Part shown: piece after piece, positions 42,354 to 49,674 of the stretch
How the letters are laid out: the number at the start of each line of letters is the position of its first letter
Numbering within the stretch: the stretch's first letter is position 1
Assembly: GCA_036004405.1 (NCBI GenBank)
Contig: DASYRM010000139.1
Location: 1 to 57,131, forward strand
Source: DASYRM01 sp036004405
GTDB lineage: Bacteria > Acidobacteriota > Vicinamibacteria > Vicinamibacterales > UBA2999
Direction: 5' to 3'
Length of the DNA: 57,131 nucleotides
Position numbers and translations under genes: made by a program
The notes under the pieces: generated by a model
Database searches by the model: none
The model's input: the letters and a program-made list of their open reading frames with translations, nothing else
Told to the model about the DNA's origin: nothing

Positions 42354-43530
42354 GCACCTTCTCCTCGCGCTGATCCCGCGCTGTACTCCACTCGAGCCGC
42401 GGCGAGACGACGCCCGGCATCTTGCCGCGCCACGACCCCCGCGACCCTTCGGCCACGTCGTAGACCTTGAAGGTGAGCGCGTTCTGGTCGGCGATAGGCC
42501 GATGGCTGTCGTCGGGCAGGCGGACGTCGATGGCCGCGTTCACGCTGTAGATGGTCTCGGCGAGCAGCCCGCCCGGAATCCGCAGCGACGCCGTGTAGAG
42601 ACCGGGCTGCTTGACCTCGAGTTCCTCGGGCTGGAGCGCGCGGAAGGCCAGCACGCCGCGGGCGAACACATCGCAGGTGGGGCGCACGAAGACGCCCGGC
42701 TGATCGATGCGGAAACCGTAGGTGATGCAGGCGTCCTCGGCCCAGCGCACGGCGCCGATCTCGCGCCCGTCGGGCGAGGTCAGCTTGACGAACAACAGTT
42801 CGCCGCACTCGTTGCGCGCGTTGCGCGCCTTGCGGCGCCCCCGCGTCCACGCCGCCTCCTGGTAGAGCTCAACGACCTCGTCGGTGGACCCGTCCTTGAT
42901 CAGCTCGCCGGAATTCAGCATCAGCGCGCGCGTGCACAGCCGCGAGATGGCCGCCATGTCGTGCGAGACGAACAGCACGGTGATGCCCTGCCGGCTGGCC
43001 TCGGCCACCCGATTGAGGCATCGCTCCTGGAACTCGAGGTCGCCGACGGCCAGCACCTCGTCGGCGAGCAGCACGTCGGGGTTCATGTTGATCGCCACCG
43101 AGAACGCCAGGCGCAGATACATGCCGCTCGAGTACTGGCCCACCGGCTGGTCGATCGCGTCGGCGAGGTCCGCGAAGTCGACGATCTCGTCGAATCTCGC
43201 CGACACTTCCTGCGCCCGGATGCCGAACATGGCGGCGTTGAGGAACACGTTTTCCCGTCCCGAGAGCTCGCGCTGGAATCCCTGGCCGAGCGCCAGCAGG
43301 GGCACGACCCGCCCCCAGCCGGATACGCGTCCGGCCGTCGGCGGCGTGATGCGCGCGAGCACCTTGAGCAGGGTGGTCTTGCCGGCGCCGTTGGGACCGA
43401 CGACGCCAAGGATGGTGCCCCGCTCGACGCGGAACGACACGTCCTTCAGCGCCCAGATCTCGCGACGGTTGCCCTTTTTCACGGGCCGGTAACACTTGCC
43501 CAGCCCCTCGATGATCAGGCTGTCGTTCAG
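42346..43530 (-). CDS. wzt: ABC transporter ATPase with C-terminal cargo-type domain (Wzt-like)
   Basis: About 394 residues. The Walker A loop GPNGAGKTT, the signature YSSGMYLRL and the Walker B LLADEVLAVGD with SHDM mark the ATPase; the last ~150 residues (after about 240) form the beta-sandwich C-terminal domain seen in Wzt proteins that recognise the finished chain. The start is unclear. The strand LIIEGLGKCYRP precedes the first normal start, GTG 43482, so the protein should begin upstream; the frame has no ATG, GTG or TTG there. A CTG at 43530 is used here. An ATG at 43556, overlapping the upstream stop as elsewhere, is in another frame. Confidence 0.92.
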   Translation of the reverse strand: MNDSLIIEGLGKCYRPVKKGNRREIWALKDVSFRVERGTILGVVGPNGAGKTTLLKVLARITPPTAGRVSGWGRVVPLLALGQGFQRELSGRENVFLNAAMFGIRAQEVSARFDEIVDFADLADAIDQPVGQYSSGMYLRLAFSVAINMNPDVLLADEVLAVGDLEFQERCLNRVAEASRQGITVLFVSHDMAAISRLCTRALMLNSGELIKDGSTDEVVELYQEAAWTRGRRKARNARNECGELLFVKLTSPDGREIGAVRWAEDACITYGFRIDQPGVFVRPTCDVFARGVLAFRALQPEELEVKQPGLYTASLRIPGGLLAETIYSVNAAIDVRLPDDSHRPIADQNALTFKVYDVAEGSRGSWRGKMPGVVSPRLEWSTARDQREEKVRV

Positions 43531-43552
43531 GATGCTGCTCCCTGCGCCGTCG

Positions 43553-44527
43553 TCATGTCTTGATCACGCACGCGATGGCCACGCCGGTAATGACGTCGCT
43601 CTCGAACGGCGAATCGAGAACCACTGGCGGCGGCACGTCGCCGCCTTCGCCCCATCCCTGGTCGTAGTAGAAGAACCGCAGCGCGACATCGTGCCGCCCG
43701 GCCGGCTCGAGCAGGCGCCGCAGCTCGACGCGATCGAGCACGCGAAACCAGCCGTGATCGGCGGCGCGCCCGTAGGGCACGGTGGCCAGCAGCGTCCCGC
43801 CGGGCACGAGCACGCGCAGGAGCTCGGCCACGGCGGCGGCCGCATCGTCGCCGTCGCGCACGGGCGCGCCAAAGCGCGTAGTGTCCATGGCCACGTGCTC
43901 GAGCGTCGACACGCACACCACCCGGCTGAACGCGCCGTCGCGAAACGGCATCGCCCGCAGGTCGCCAAACGTATACGCGAAGCGATCCTCGTTGCCCGCC
44001 AGCACCGGCTCGTTCGAACCGGGCAGCGTGAAATGGGTCAGCCGGGCGCGCGGGCGGCCGGCAATCGCCCGCACGAGCGACAGGTTGAGCGCCGAGCCGG
44101 CATCGAGCACCTCTCCGGGCCGATCGAGCGCCGCCGCCGCCAGCGCCAGCGGCATCTCCACCGCCCGTTCGTCCAGCCCCGCCGCGAAGCGGCCCGTTTC
44201 GCCATGGCCATCGAGCGGCAGACCGCCGCGCGCCATGACGTCGGAGATCCGGCGATCGCGCAGATCTTTGGCGGCGCGCGACAACGGCCCACGCATCCGC
44301 TTGGGCAGCTTCAGGATGGCGTCCTTGAACGGCACGCTGCCCCACCGCGGCGCGAGCTCGAGCAGCGCGCGGCCGGCCAGCTCGGTCCGGAGCGCGACGA
44401 TCGTCTCGCGCGCCTCGACCGGGGCGGCCTTGTGTGCCTGCGCGATCCGCTCGAAACGCTCCGGCCACTCGAGCGGCTCGAGCTCGGTCCGCAGCGCCTC
44501 CACCGTTTCGTGGGCGATCGAGCTCAC
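43553..44527 (-). CDS. Class I methyltransferase-like protein with altered SAM loop
   Basis: A 324-residue protein. A helical N-terminal ~110 residues leads to a methyltransferase-like core: VLDAGSALN (140-148), LTHFTLPG, FGDLRAMPFRDGAFSRVVCVSTLEH and LLRVLVPGGTLLATVPYG. The usual first motif is reduced to DAGSALN, without the second and third glycines. The late strands fit the Methyltransf_11 type. GTG start at 44527 overlaps the upstream stop by 4 bases; the frame reaching 45427 is a shadow of the upstream gene. Target unknown. Confidence 0.85.
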   Translation of the reverse strand: MSSIAHETVEALRTELEPLEWPERFERIAQAHKAAPVEARETIVALRTELAGRALLELAPRWGSVPFKDAILKLPKRMRGPLSRAAKDLRDRRISDVMARGGLPLDGHGETGRFAAGLDERAVEMPLALAAAALDRPGEVLDAGSALNLSLVRAIAGRPRARLTHFTLPGSNEPVLAGNEDRFAYTFGDLRAMPFRDGAFSRVVCVSTLEHVAMDTTRFGAPVRDGDDAAAAVAELLRVLVPGGTLLATVPYGRAADHGWFRVLDRVELRRLLEPAGRHDVALRFFYYDQGWGEGGDVPPPVVLDSPFESDVITGVAIACVIKT

Positions 44528-45816
44528 ACCGTTCCGATCGGCAGCACCAGGCCCGAGAGCGCCTCGGCCAGCGGCTGCACGCGCCGCACGTCCACCGGAT
44601 TCAGCTGCGCACCGCCGAGGCGCTGGAACGCGCGGTGCGCCAGCTCGAGGTGATGCTGTTTGAACGACTGGCGGGAGTAGAAGGCGACCGAGCTGACGCC
44701 GTAGAGCGGTGCCAGATACGAATAGCCGCCGTAGGTGCCGACGAACGCCGTCGCGCCGCTGATGGCCGCCGTCTGCAGCGCCAGGTTGTCCTCGGGGCGC
44801 ATGTGCGGGCTCAGCACGTGCACCCGGCCCGGGCGATCGAAGCCGTAGTCGCGATGATCGTCGACGACGAGGTCGCTGTTGAGCAGCACGACGTGGCCCC
44901 GGGCGGCCAGTCCGTCCACCACCCGCGACGCGAACGACCGGTTCTCCGGGGTATCCGGAAAGCACTCGCTGAAGTAGAACCGCACCGCGACGTAGCGGTC
45001 CGGCAGCGTCGCCTTGCCGTCGAGCACGCCGGTCACCGCCGGAAGCCGGCGGAAGCGCGCGAACTCTTCGAGCCGCTTGACGGTGGCGGCGTAGCGCCAG
45101 AACGAGTTGAAGAGCCCGTACATCAGCGCGGGATGCAGGAGGTGCGCCTGACGCATGCCCCGCGCGCGCATCACGTGTTTGATGACGCGGCGATCGAACG
45201 CCCCGATGCGTTGCTGCTTCTTGCGCTCCTCGGTGGCGGTCCGAAAGGCCTCCGGCGTTTCGGCGGCGAAGATGTCTTCGTACTCGGTGGCGACGTGCCC
45301 GTACCAGGACCGCACGCCGCCGCGCGAGATCACCACCATGCGGGCCGGGTCGATGGGAAACGTCTCGCGCACCCACTGGAGGAAGGGGATCCAATAGAGC
45401 AGCTCGAAGCCGACCTCGCCCGTCCACGGCCCCACGATGACCGGCAGCCCGCTGCGCGCGATCCGCGCCATGCGGTCCGTTACACGCTCTTCGACCTCGG
45501 CGCTGCGCTGATCGACGCCGCTGCGGCGCAGCAGGCGGTTGACCAGATTCCGTTGCCGCGCCGCGCCCTGCCGCGTCCGTTCGAGGGTGCGCCGGTTGGC
45601 CGTCGCGTCCTGGCGCAGCGCGTCCGCCGACCGCTCGATGGCGTTGAGCCGGGCCGCCAGCGCGTCGTCACGGCGGCCGTCCTCGACGCGCAGTTCCCGC
45701 AGGTGCTTGAGCACGGCGCGCAACTGCTCGCGATCCTGTTGCCGGTCCGGGTCGAGAGCGCTCCCCAGACGTTCGAGGACACGGCGCAGACGCGAGGCGC
45801 GGGCTACTTGATCCAC
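44524..45816 (-). CDS. YWIPFL-family protein with N-terminal coiled coil
   Basis: A 430-residue member of the unnamed family found at 5441-6508 and in the 7488-10154 fusion. Residues 1-120 are a charged coiled coil. VIVGPWTGEVGFELLYWIPFL lies at about 126-146; VISRGGVRSWYGH, HLLHPALMYGLF, PDRYVAVRFYFSECFPDTPEN and PEDNLALQTAAI with FVGTYGGYSYLAPLYG follow. GTG start at 45816 overlaps the upstream gene by 13 bases. Relatives share all of these motifs, so it is probably active. Function inferred as transferase of a sugar or phosphate. Confidence 0.85.
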   Translation of the reverse strand: MDQVARASRLRRVLERLGSALDPDRQQDREQLRAVLKHLRELRVEDGRRDDALAARLNAIERSADALRQDATANRRTLERTRQGAARQRNLVNRLLRRSGVDQRSAEVEERVTDRMARIARSGLPVIVGPWTGEVGFELLYWIPFLQWVRETFPIDPARMVVISRGGVRSWYGHVATEYEDIFAAETPEAFRTATEERKKQQRIGAFDRRVIKHVMRARGMRQAHLLHPALMYGLFNSFWRYAATVKRLEEFARFRRLPAVTGVLDGKATLPDRYVAVRFYFSECFPDTPENRSFASRVVDGLAARGHVVLLNSDLVVDDHRDYGFDRPGRVHVLSPHMRPEDNLALQTAAISGATAFVGTYGGYSYLAPLYGVSSVAFYSRQSFKQHHLELAHRAFQRLGGAQLNPVDVRRVQPLAEALSGLVLPIGTV

Positions 45817-46586
45817 AGCAGGTTGAACGACGACCAGGTGCCCAGCGCGGCGGCGCGTTCCTCGATGGCGTCGGCGCTCACCGCCACCACCTGGCGCGAC
45901 TTCTCCATTGTCGAGGCGCTGAAACCGTGCTCGAAAAACGGCGTGATGACCGCGGCGAGCGACCCGCCGAGGCCGCGGATGCCGAAGGGCCAGATTTCCA
46001 TCAGGACGCGGGCGTGCGCCTGACCGAGCAGCCGCCGCGCGCCGCGCACGATGGCCGCCTCGGCGCCCTGCGCGTCGATCTTGACGAAGTCGACGTCGGC
46101 CGTCGCGTCATGCATCAGCGAGTCGAGGCTCACGGTGGCCACCTCCACCCGGCCGTCGCCCGGGTTCACCGTGTTCTCGCGCGCCAGCGAATGGACGCCG
46201 TGCCACGCCGTGTCCTGATGAAGGGTGGCGCGTCCTTCGGCGTCGGTCACCGCCGCCTCGACGATCTGCACGTGCGGGAACCGGTTCTCGGCCACGCTGC
46301 GGCGGAGCAGCGCGGCGTTGCCGGGGTCGGGCTCGCAGGCGGTGACCCGCCCGTTCGGGCCGACCAGGCTCGCCAGGAGCACGGTGTAGTAGCCGATGTT
46401 GGCGCCGACGTCGACGACGTGCATGCCGGCGCCGATGTTCGCGCGCATCCACGCCGTCCAGTCCTTCTCGTAGCGCCCCTTGTTTCGCAGCGCACGCGCC
46501 ACCGAGCCCTGGTCGGCATCGCTCACGAACAGGCGGCCTCCCGGCGTGTCGATCATCCGGACGCCGTCCGCGCCGCTGTCGATCAC
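45804..46586 (-). CDS. FkbM-family methyltransferase
   Basis: A 260-residue methyltransferase of the FkbM type. VVDVGANIGYYT (58-69) is the SAM-binding loop, then CEPDPGN and VDFVKIDAQGAEAAIVRGARRLL. These enzymes methylate hydroxyls on sugars and other small molecules. GTG start at 46586 overlaps the regulator stop by 4 bases (GTGA). It is the second gene after the promoter at 47353-47382. Ends ...NLLWIK. Confidence 0.92.
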   Translation of the reverse strand: MIDSGADGVRMIDTPGGRLFVSDADQGSVARALRNKGRYEKDWTAWMRANIGAGMHVVDVGANIGYYTVLLASLVGPNGRVTACEPDPGNAALLRRSVAENRFPHVQIVEAAVTDAEGRATLHQDTAWHGVHSLARENTVNPGDGRVEVATVSLDSLMHDATADVDFVKIDAQGAEAAIVRGARRLLGQAHARVLMEIWPFGIRGLGGSLAAVITPFFEHGFSASTMEKSRQVVAVSADAIEERAAALGTWSSFNLLWIK

Positions 46587-47209
46587 AGCGCCGCCTCCTC
46601 CGTCTCGCCCGCGTCGGCGGGCGACGGCACGTCGGGCCGCAGCATCACCACTTTGTGGTCGGGCACGCCCGACTGCCGCAGCAGCTTGACAGTGCCGGCC
46701 GGCCGCTCCAGCACGGCCACGATCAGCACGTCGTACGGCACTTCGCCGTGGCCGGCCAGCGCGAGCACGGGATGCCCGAGAAACTGTCCGCCCGGTTCAG
46801 GCCCGAACACCGCAATGAGCTCGAGGCCCATGTCCCGCGTGAGCAGGAACACGAGCTCGGCGGCGTCGCCGGTCCCGTAGATCGCCACCCGCTGCTGCTT
46901 CGTCACCGCCAGCGCCAGACTGCGCCGCAGGTGCTGGCGCGCGTCGCGGTAGAAGTCGAGCGAGTACTTCATGAACTCGTACGTCAGGCGCGCCTTGCGG
47001 CTGACGCCCTTCGGTGTCAGCGAGTACACAAGGCGGTTGGGCGACACCGTGACGCACTTCACGTAGCCCTTGCGGATCAGGCGCTTCAGATACAGGTTGG
47101 TCAGGCCGAGGGCCATGCCCAGGCGGCCGGCAAGCGACCGCTGGGTAATCCTCGACTCCTGCTCCAGCGCTTCGAGGAGCTGCAGATCGCGGCGGGATTC
47201 GACGTCCAT
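46583..47209 (-). CDS. MarR-like EPS-associated regulator fused to a Rossmann-type domain
   Basis: A 208-residue protein. Residues 5-90 form a winged helix with QRSLAGRLGMALGLTN (23-38), LKRLIRKGYVK and LTPKGVSRKARLTYEFM, matching the EPS-associated MarR family pattern (TIGR04176). Residues 105-200 form a Rossmann-like domain with AIYGTGDAAELVF (GTGDAAE 112-118), which could bind a nucleotide, nucleotide sugar or NAD. A regulator reporting on cellular precursor supply would make sense at the head of this operon. ATG start at 47209 with no clear ribosome-binding site; upstream lie a promoter and paired palindromes that it may bind itself (autoregulation, inferred). Confidence 0.88.
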   Translation of the reverse strand: MDVESRRDLQLLEALEQESRITQRSLAGRLGMALGLTNLYLKRLIRKGYVKCVTVSPNRLVYSLTPKGVSRKARLTYEFMKYSLDFYRDARQHLRRSLALAVTKQQRVAIYGTGDAAELVFLLTRDMGLELIAVFGPEPGGQFLGHPVLALAGHGEVPYDVLIVAVLERPAGTVKLLRQSGVPDHKVVMLRPDVPSPADAGETEEAAL

Positions 47210-47241
47210 GGGGCGAAGAAGTGGGGGGTGGGAACGGCGGC

Positions 47242-47278
47242 GGCCGGCGTGCCTCCGGCCCGTGACTTACAGGGCCGG
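47242..47278 (-). promoter_or_regulatory. Leader RNA with two mutually exclusive GC hairpins
   Basis: In the ~137-base leader of the regulator mRNA, CCGGCCC (47278-47272) can pair with GGGCCGG (47261-47255) around a 10-base loop, or that same second arm can pair with CCGGCC (47247-47242) around a 7-base loop holding an AGG. The two stems share one arm and cannot form together, the layout of an attenuator or leader switch. A 13-codon reading frame (GTG 47308 to TAA 47267) ends in the loop of the first stem. In GC-rich DNA such stems arise by chance, so this is tentative. Confidence 0.35.
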
Positions 47279-47310
47279 GGCGCCGGCACCGGGCCGCTGG
47301 CGGGGCACGA

Positions 47311-47327
47311 CGTTCACATTATGAACG
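47311..47327. promoter_or_regulatory. Operator palindrome 1, GTTCA-N5-TGAAC
   Basis: A 15-base palindrome with arms GTTCA (47312-47316) and TGAAC (47322-47326) and a 5-base centre CATTA; the flanking C and G extend it to 17. It lies about 20-35 bases downstream of the predicted start of transcription of the regulator gene. A second copy of the same arms lies at 47332-47346, 20 bp centre to centre, so a dimeric protein would bind both on the same face of the helix. The likeliest ligand is the MarR-like protein encoded next door. Confidence 0.65.
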
Positions 47328-47331
47328 AAGT

Positions 47332-47346
47332 GTTCACGACGTGAAC
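47332..47346. promoter_or_regulatory. Operator palindrome 2, GTTCA-N5-TGAAC
   Basis: Arms GTTCA (47332-47336) and TGAAC (47342-47346) with centre CGACG. It overlaps the predicted transcription start, so binding would block RNA polymerase. Arms are identical to palindrome 1 while the centres differ, which argues for selection on the arms. Confidence 0.65.
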
Positions 47347-47352
47347 GCGCAA

Positions 47353-47382
47353 ATTATCGAATGATTCTGGCGGATCTGTCAA
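47353..47382 (-). promoter_or_regulatory. Sigma70 promoter for the regulator operon
   Basis: On the minus strand, TTGACA (47382-47377, perfect consensus) is followed by an 18-base spacer and GATAAT (47358-47353, five of six bases). Transcription is expected to begin near 47346, at palindrome 2. This is the best promoter seen in the window; it stands in the 202-base gap between the FkbM gene stop (47412) and the regulator start (47209) and would drive genes down to 35134. Confidence 0.75.
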
Positions 47383-47411
47383 GGCGCGCGGCGGCGGCCC
47401 GCGCCAGGCCC

Positions 47412-48461
47412 CTAGCCGAAAACCGCGGAAACGGCCGGATCCAGGCTGAACAGCACCACGTCGGTCCGGCCATCGCTGCCGCCCGACACGTACTCGAGGG
47501 CCTCGACCAGGACCCCGATCGGCCGGACGCGCGCCGTCGTGCGGTGCCTGTTGAGATCAATAAAGTGCGTAAAGTGTTGCTGAATAATGGGATAGAGGTC
47601 TCTACCGGCCACGTAGCCGCGGGCCGCGAGCGTGTCGAGGTCGATTTCCATCTGCCAGGCGATGTGGCGGTGCGAAAGGATGTGGCTCGCCCCACGCAGC
47701 ACATCCACCTCCGATCCCTGGACATCCACCTTGATGAAGCGCACCTGCTCCAGGGCGACGCCGATGCGCGCCACCCAGGTGTCGAGCGGCAGGCAGGGTA
47801 CTTCGATGGTTTCCCGCCGAGACGCGCTGCCCTCGGCGAGCACCCGATGCCCCCCCGCGCTCCGGGCGCGTTGGAGACGTACGGTCCCCTCGGATGCGCC
47901 GATCGCCAGATGATCCGGCAGCACCAGCCCCGCCAGGCCGTTGTCGCGCACGTTGCGCATGAGGCAGGCGTAGTTCAACGGATCCGGCTCGGCGCAGTAC
48001 GCCACCGTGACGTCCCCGAGGATGACGCGCGGGATCGACATCCGTCCGATGTTGGCGCCGATGTCGAGCATGACGCCGCCGATGGCGGCGTCGCGCGTCT
48101 GCGTGAGCACGCGGTAAGGAAAGTCCTGGTGGCCGAGCGCCCGCGCCACCATCGCCTCGTTGTCCGGTTCGGTCAGCGGCACGTGCCACGTGAGTCCGTC
48201 GAGGGTCATGACGCGGCTGCTGGGCAGCGGCGCGCCGGCGGCGGCGGCCGCCGCCGCATACGCCGGCGAGGCGTCCGCGAAGGCCCGCTTGCGCGCCACC
48301 GCCGCATCGGCCGCCGCCAGCTGGCGCACGGCCGGCCATCGCAGCGACATCTGGCCGCGCAGCAGATCCGGGTCGAGCACACGGCGGTGGAGCCGTTTCA
48401 CACGCTGACGAAGATCACGAATCACGGTTCGCGGATCGTCGGGCGGGACGACGTCGCTCAT
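47412..48461 (-). CDS. FkbM-family methyltransferase
   Basis: A 349-residue protein. A helical N-terminal ~75 residues with an Ala-rich run precedes the FkbM fold: LDIGANIGRMS for the SAM loop, CAEPDPLNYACLMRN and RFIKVDVQGSEVDVLRGASHIL. The C-terminal part has a HIAWQMEIDLDTL stretch. It is the last gene of the block that begins at 50615 and ends before the promoter region. The ATG overlaps the SmpB stop by 4 bases. Confidence 0.91.
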   Translation of the reverse strand: MSDVVPPDDPRTVIRDLRQRVKRLHRRVLDPDLLRGQMSLRWPAVRQLAAADAAVARKRAFADASPAYAAAAAAAGAPLPSSRVMTLDGLTWHVPLTEPDNEAMVARALGHQDFPYRVLTQTRDAAIGGVMLDIGANIGRMSIPRVILGDVTVAYCAEPDPLNYACLMRNVRDNGLAGLVLPDHLAIGASEGTVRLQRARSAGGHRVLAEGSASRRETIEVPCLPLDTWVARIGVALEQVRFIKVDVQGSEVDVLRGASHILSHRHIAWQMEIDLDTLAARGYVAGRDLYPIIQQHFTHFIDLNRHRTTARVRPIGVLVEALEYVSGGSDGRTDVVLFSLDPAVSAVFG

Positions 48462-48943
48462 CGTCGGCTGCGCTCCTTGGTGGCGGCCCGCGTTTCGCGG
48501 TCCACTTCCCTGCGCCTGATGGTCTCCCGTTTGTCCGGCGCCTGCTTGCCCTTCACGAGCCCCAGCACCGCTTTCAACCGGCCGTTCTTGAAATGCAGCT
48601 GCAGCGGCACCAGCGTCAGCCCTTTTTCGCGGATGCGGCCGGCGAGCTTCATGATTTCGTGCTTGTGCAGGAGGAGCTTGCGCTGGCGGCGCTCGTCGTG
48701 ATGGGCATAGCCGGTGTGGCTATAGGGGCTGATACTGACGTTGAGCAGCCAGATCTCGCCGTTCTCCAGCCGCGCGTAGCTGTCGCGCAGGTTGACGCGC
48801 CCCTCGCGGATCGCTTTGATCTCGGTGCCGAGGAGCACGAGACCGGCCTCGAAGGTTTCGAGCACGTGGTAGTCGAAGAACGCCTTGCGGTTGTCGGCGA
48901 CGATCTTCTGCGCCTTCTGGCGCTCGCTGCGCTCGGCGGTCAT
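48458..48943 (-). CDS. smpB: SsrA-binding protein SmpB
   Basis: A 161-residue SmpB, the usual length. KIVADNRKAFFDYHVLETFEAG, GTEIKAIREGRVNLRDSYA and the basic C-terminal tail are standard; the tail (GKQAPDKRETIRRREVDRET) enters the ribosomal mRNA channel. It works with tmRNA to rescue stalled ribosomes. It is set inside a polysaccharide block with 4-base overlaps at both ends, an unusual context. No tmRNA gene is visible next to it. The ATG at 48943 is decided by the overlap with the WecD-like stop. Confidence 0.96.
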   Translation of the reverse strand: MTAERSERQKAQKIVADNRKAFFDYHVLETFEAGLVLLGTEIKAIREGRVNLRDSYARLENGEIWLLNVSISPYSHTGYAHHDERRQRKLLLHKHEIMKLAGRIREKGLTLVPLQLHFKNGRLKAVLGLVKGKQAPDKRETIRRREVDRETRAATKERSRR

Positions 48944-49674
48944 GGCGTGAACCACCGGTGATACCACAGCTGACAGCGGCGCGCTTCGAAGCCGCACCGC
49001 TCGTAGAAGCGCACCGCCGCCGCATTGCCGCCCTGGGTGACGACGCTCACGCGCGAGGCTCCCCGCGCCGTGGCACGCCGCAACCCCTCTGCCACCAGCG
49101 CGCGGCCGACGCCGCGCCGCTGCAGGTCGGACGCCACGGCCAGCACGCCGATATGCGGCACCGGCCCGTGCAGCCCGTGCAGCGTGAGGTAGCCGCCGGC
49201 GCGTCCGGCGCTGCGGGGGACGAGCACCAGAGCGTCGCCCTCCTGCAGCGCGTTGCCGAGCCAGGTCGAGTAGAGCTCGGCCGCGCGCTCGGCGCCGAAC
49301 CCCGGGTCCTCGGTGAAGCGGGTGCCCCGGTGGCTGGTCCGAGCGAGCGCGAGCAGCCCCTCGCGATCCTCGGCGCGCGGCTCGCCGATCTCGATCTCCG
49401 TTGCTCGCGGTTCGCCAGCGGCCGCCGCGCGATCGAGGGTCAGGCGCACATCCATGAGGCCGAATCCGTGCCGCTCGAGCGCCCGAGCCGAGGCCACGGC
49501 ATCGGCGTCGATCAAGGCGCAGAGGCAGTCGAGCGCCTGCTCGCGCGCCCAGGCCACGGCGTGTTCCACGTCGGCGACGCCGGGGCGGTCGAGCTCGAAA
49601 CGGCCGATGCGCCGGCCGAAGAAGGCCGAGTCCCACGCGGCAACGGTGCAGCGCGAGGTGTGCACGACGGTCAC
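48940..49674 (-). CDS. wecD: GNAT acetyltransferase, WecD-like
   Basis: A 244-residue acetyltransferase. The N-terminal WDSAFFGRRIGRFELD is the WecD-type start; the C-terminal GNAT core has IGVLAVASDLQRRGVGRALVA for acetyl-CoA binding and NAAAVRFYERCGFEA. WecD acetylates the 4-amino group of dTDP-4-amino-4,6-dideoxygalactose. The aminotransferase that makes that sugar is encoded divergently at 50681-51814, supporting the call. GTG start at 49674 overlaps the upstream stop by 4 bases. Confidence 0.87.
   Translation of the reverse strand: MTVVHTSRCTVAAWDSAFFGRRIGRFELDRPGVADVEHAVAWAREQALDCLCALIDADAVASARALERHGFGLMDVRLTLDRAAAAGEPRATEIEIGEPRAEDREGLLALARTSHRGTRFTEDPGFGAERAAELYSTWLGNALQEGDALVLVPRSAGRAGGYLTLHGLHGPVPHIGVLAVASDLQRRGVGRALVAEGLRRATARGASRVSVVTQGGNAAAVRFYERCGFEARRCQLWYHRWFTP

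Noticed and set aside
47210..49000. tmRNA gene near smpB
   Set aside because: No tRNA-like ends or tag reading frame found in the gaps; the region is coding apart from the promoter and leader.
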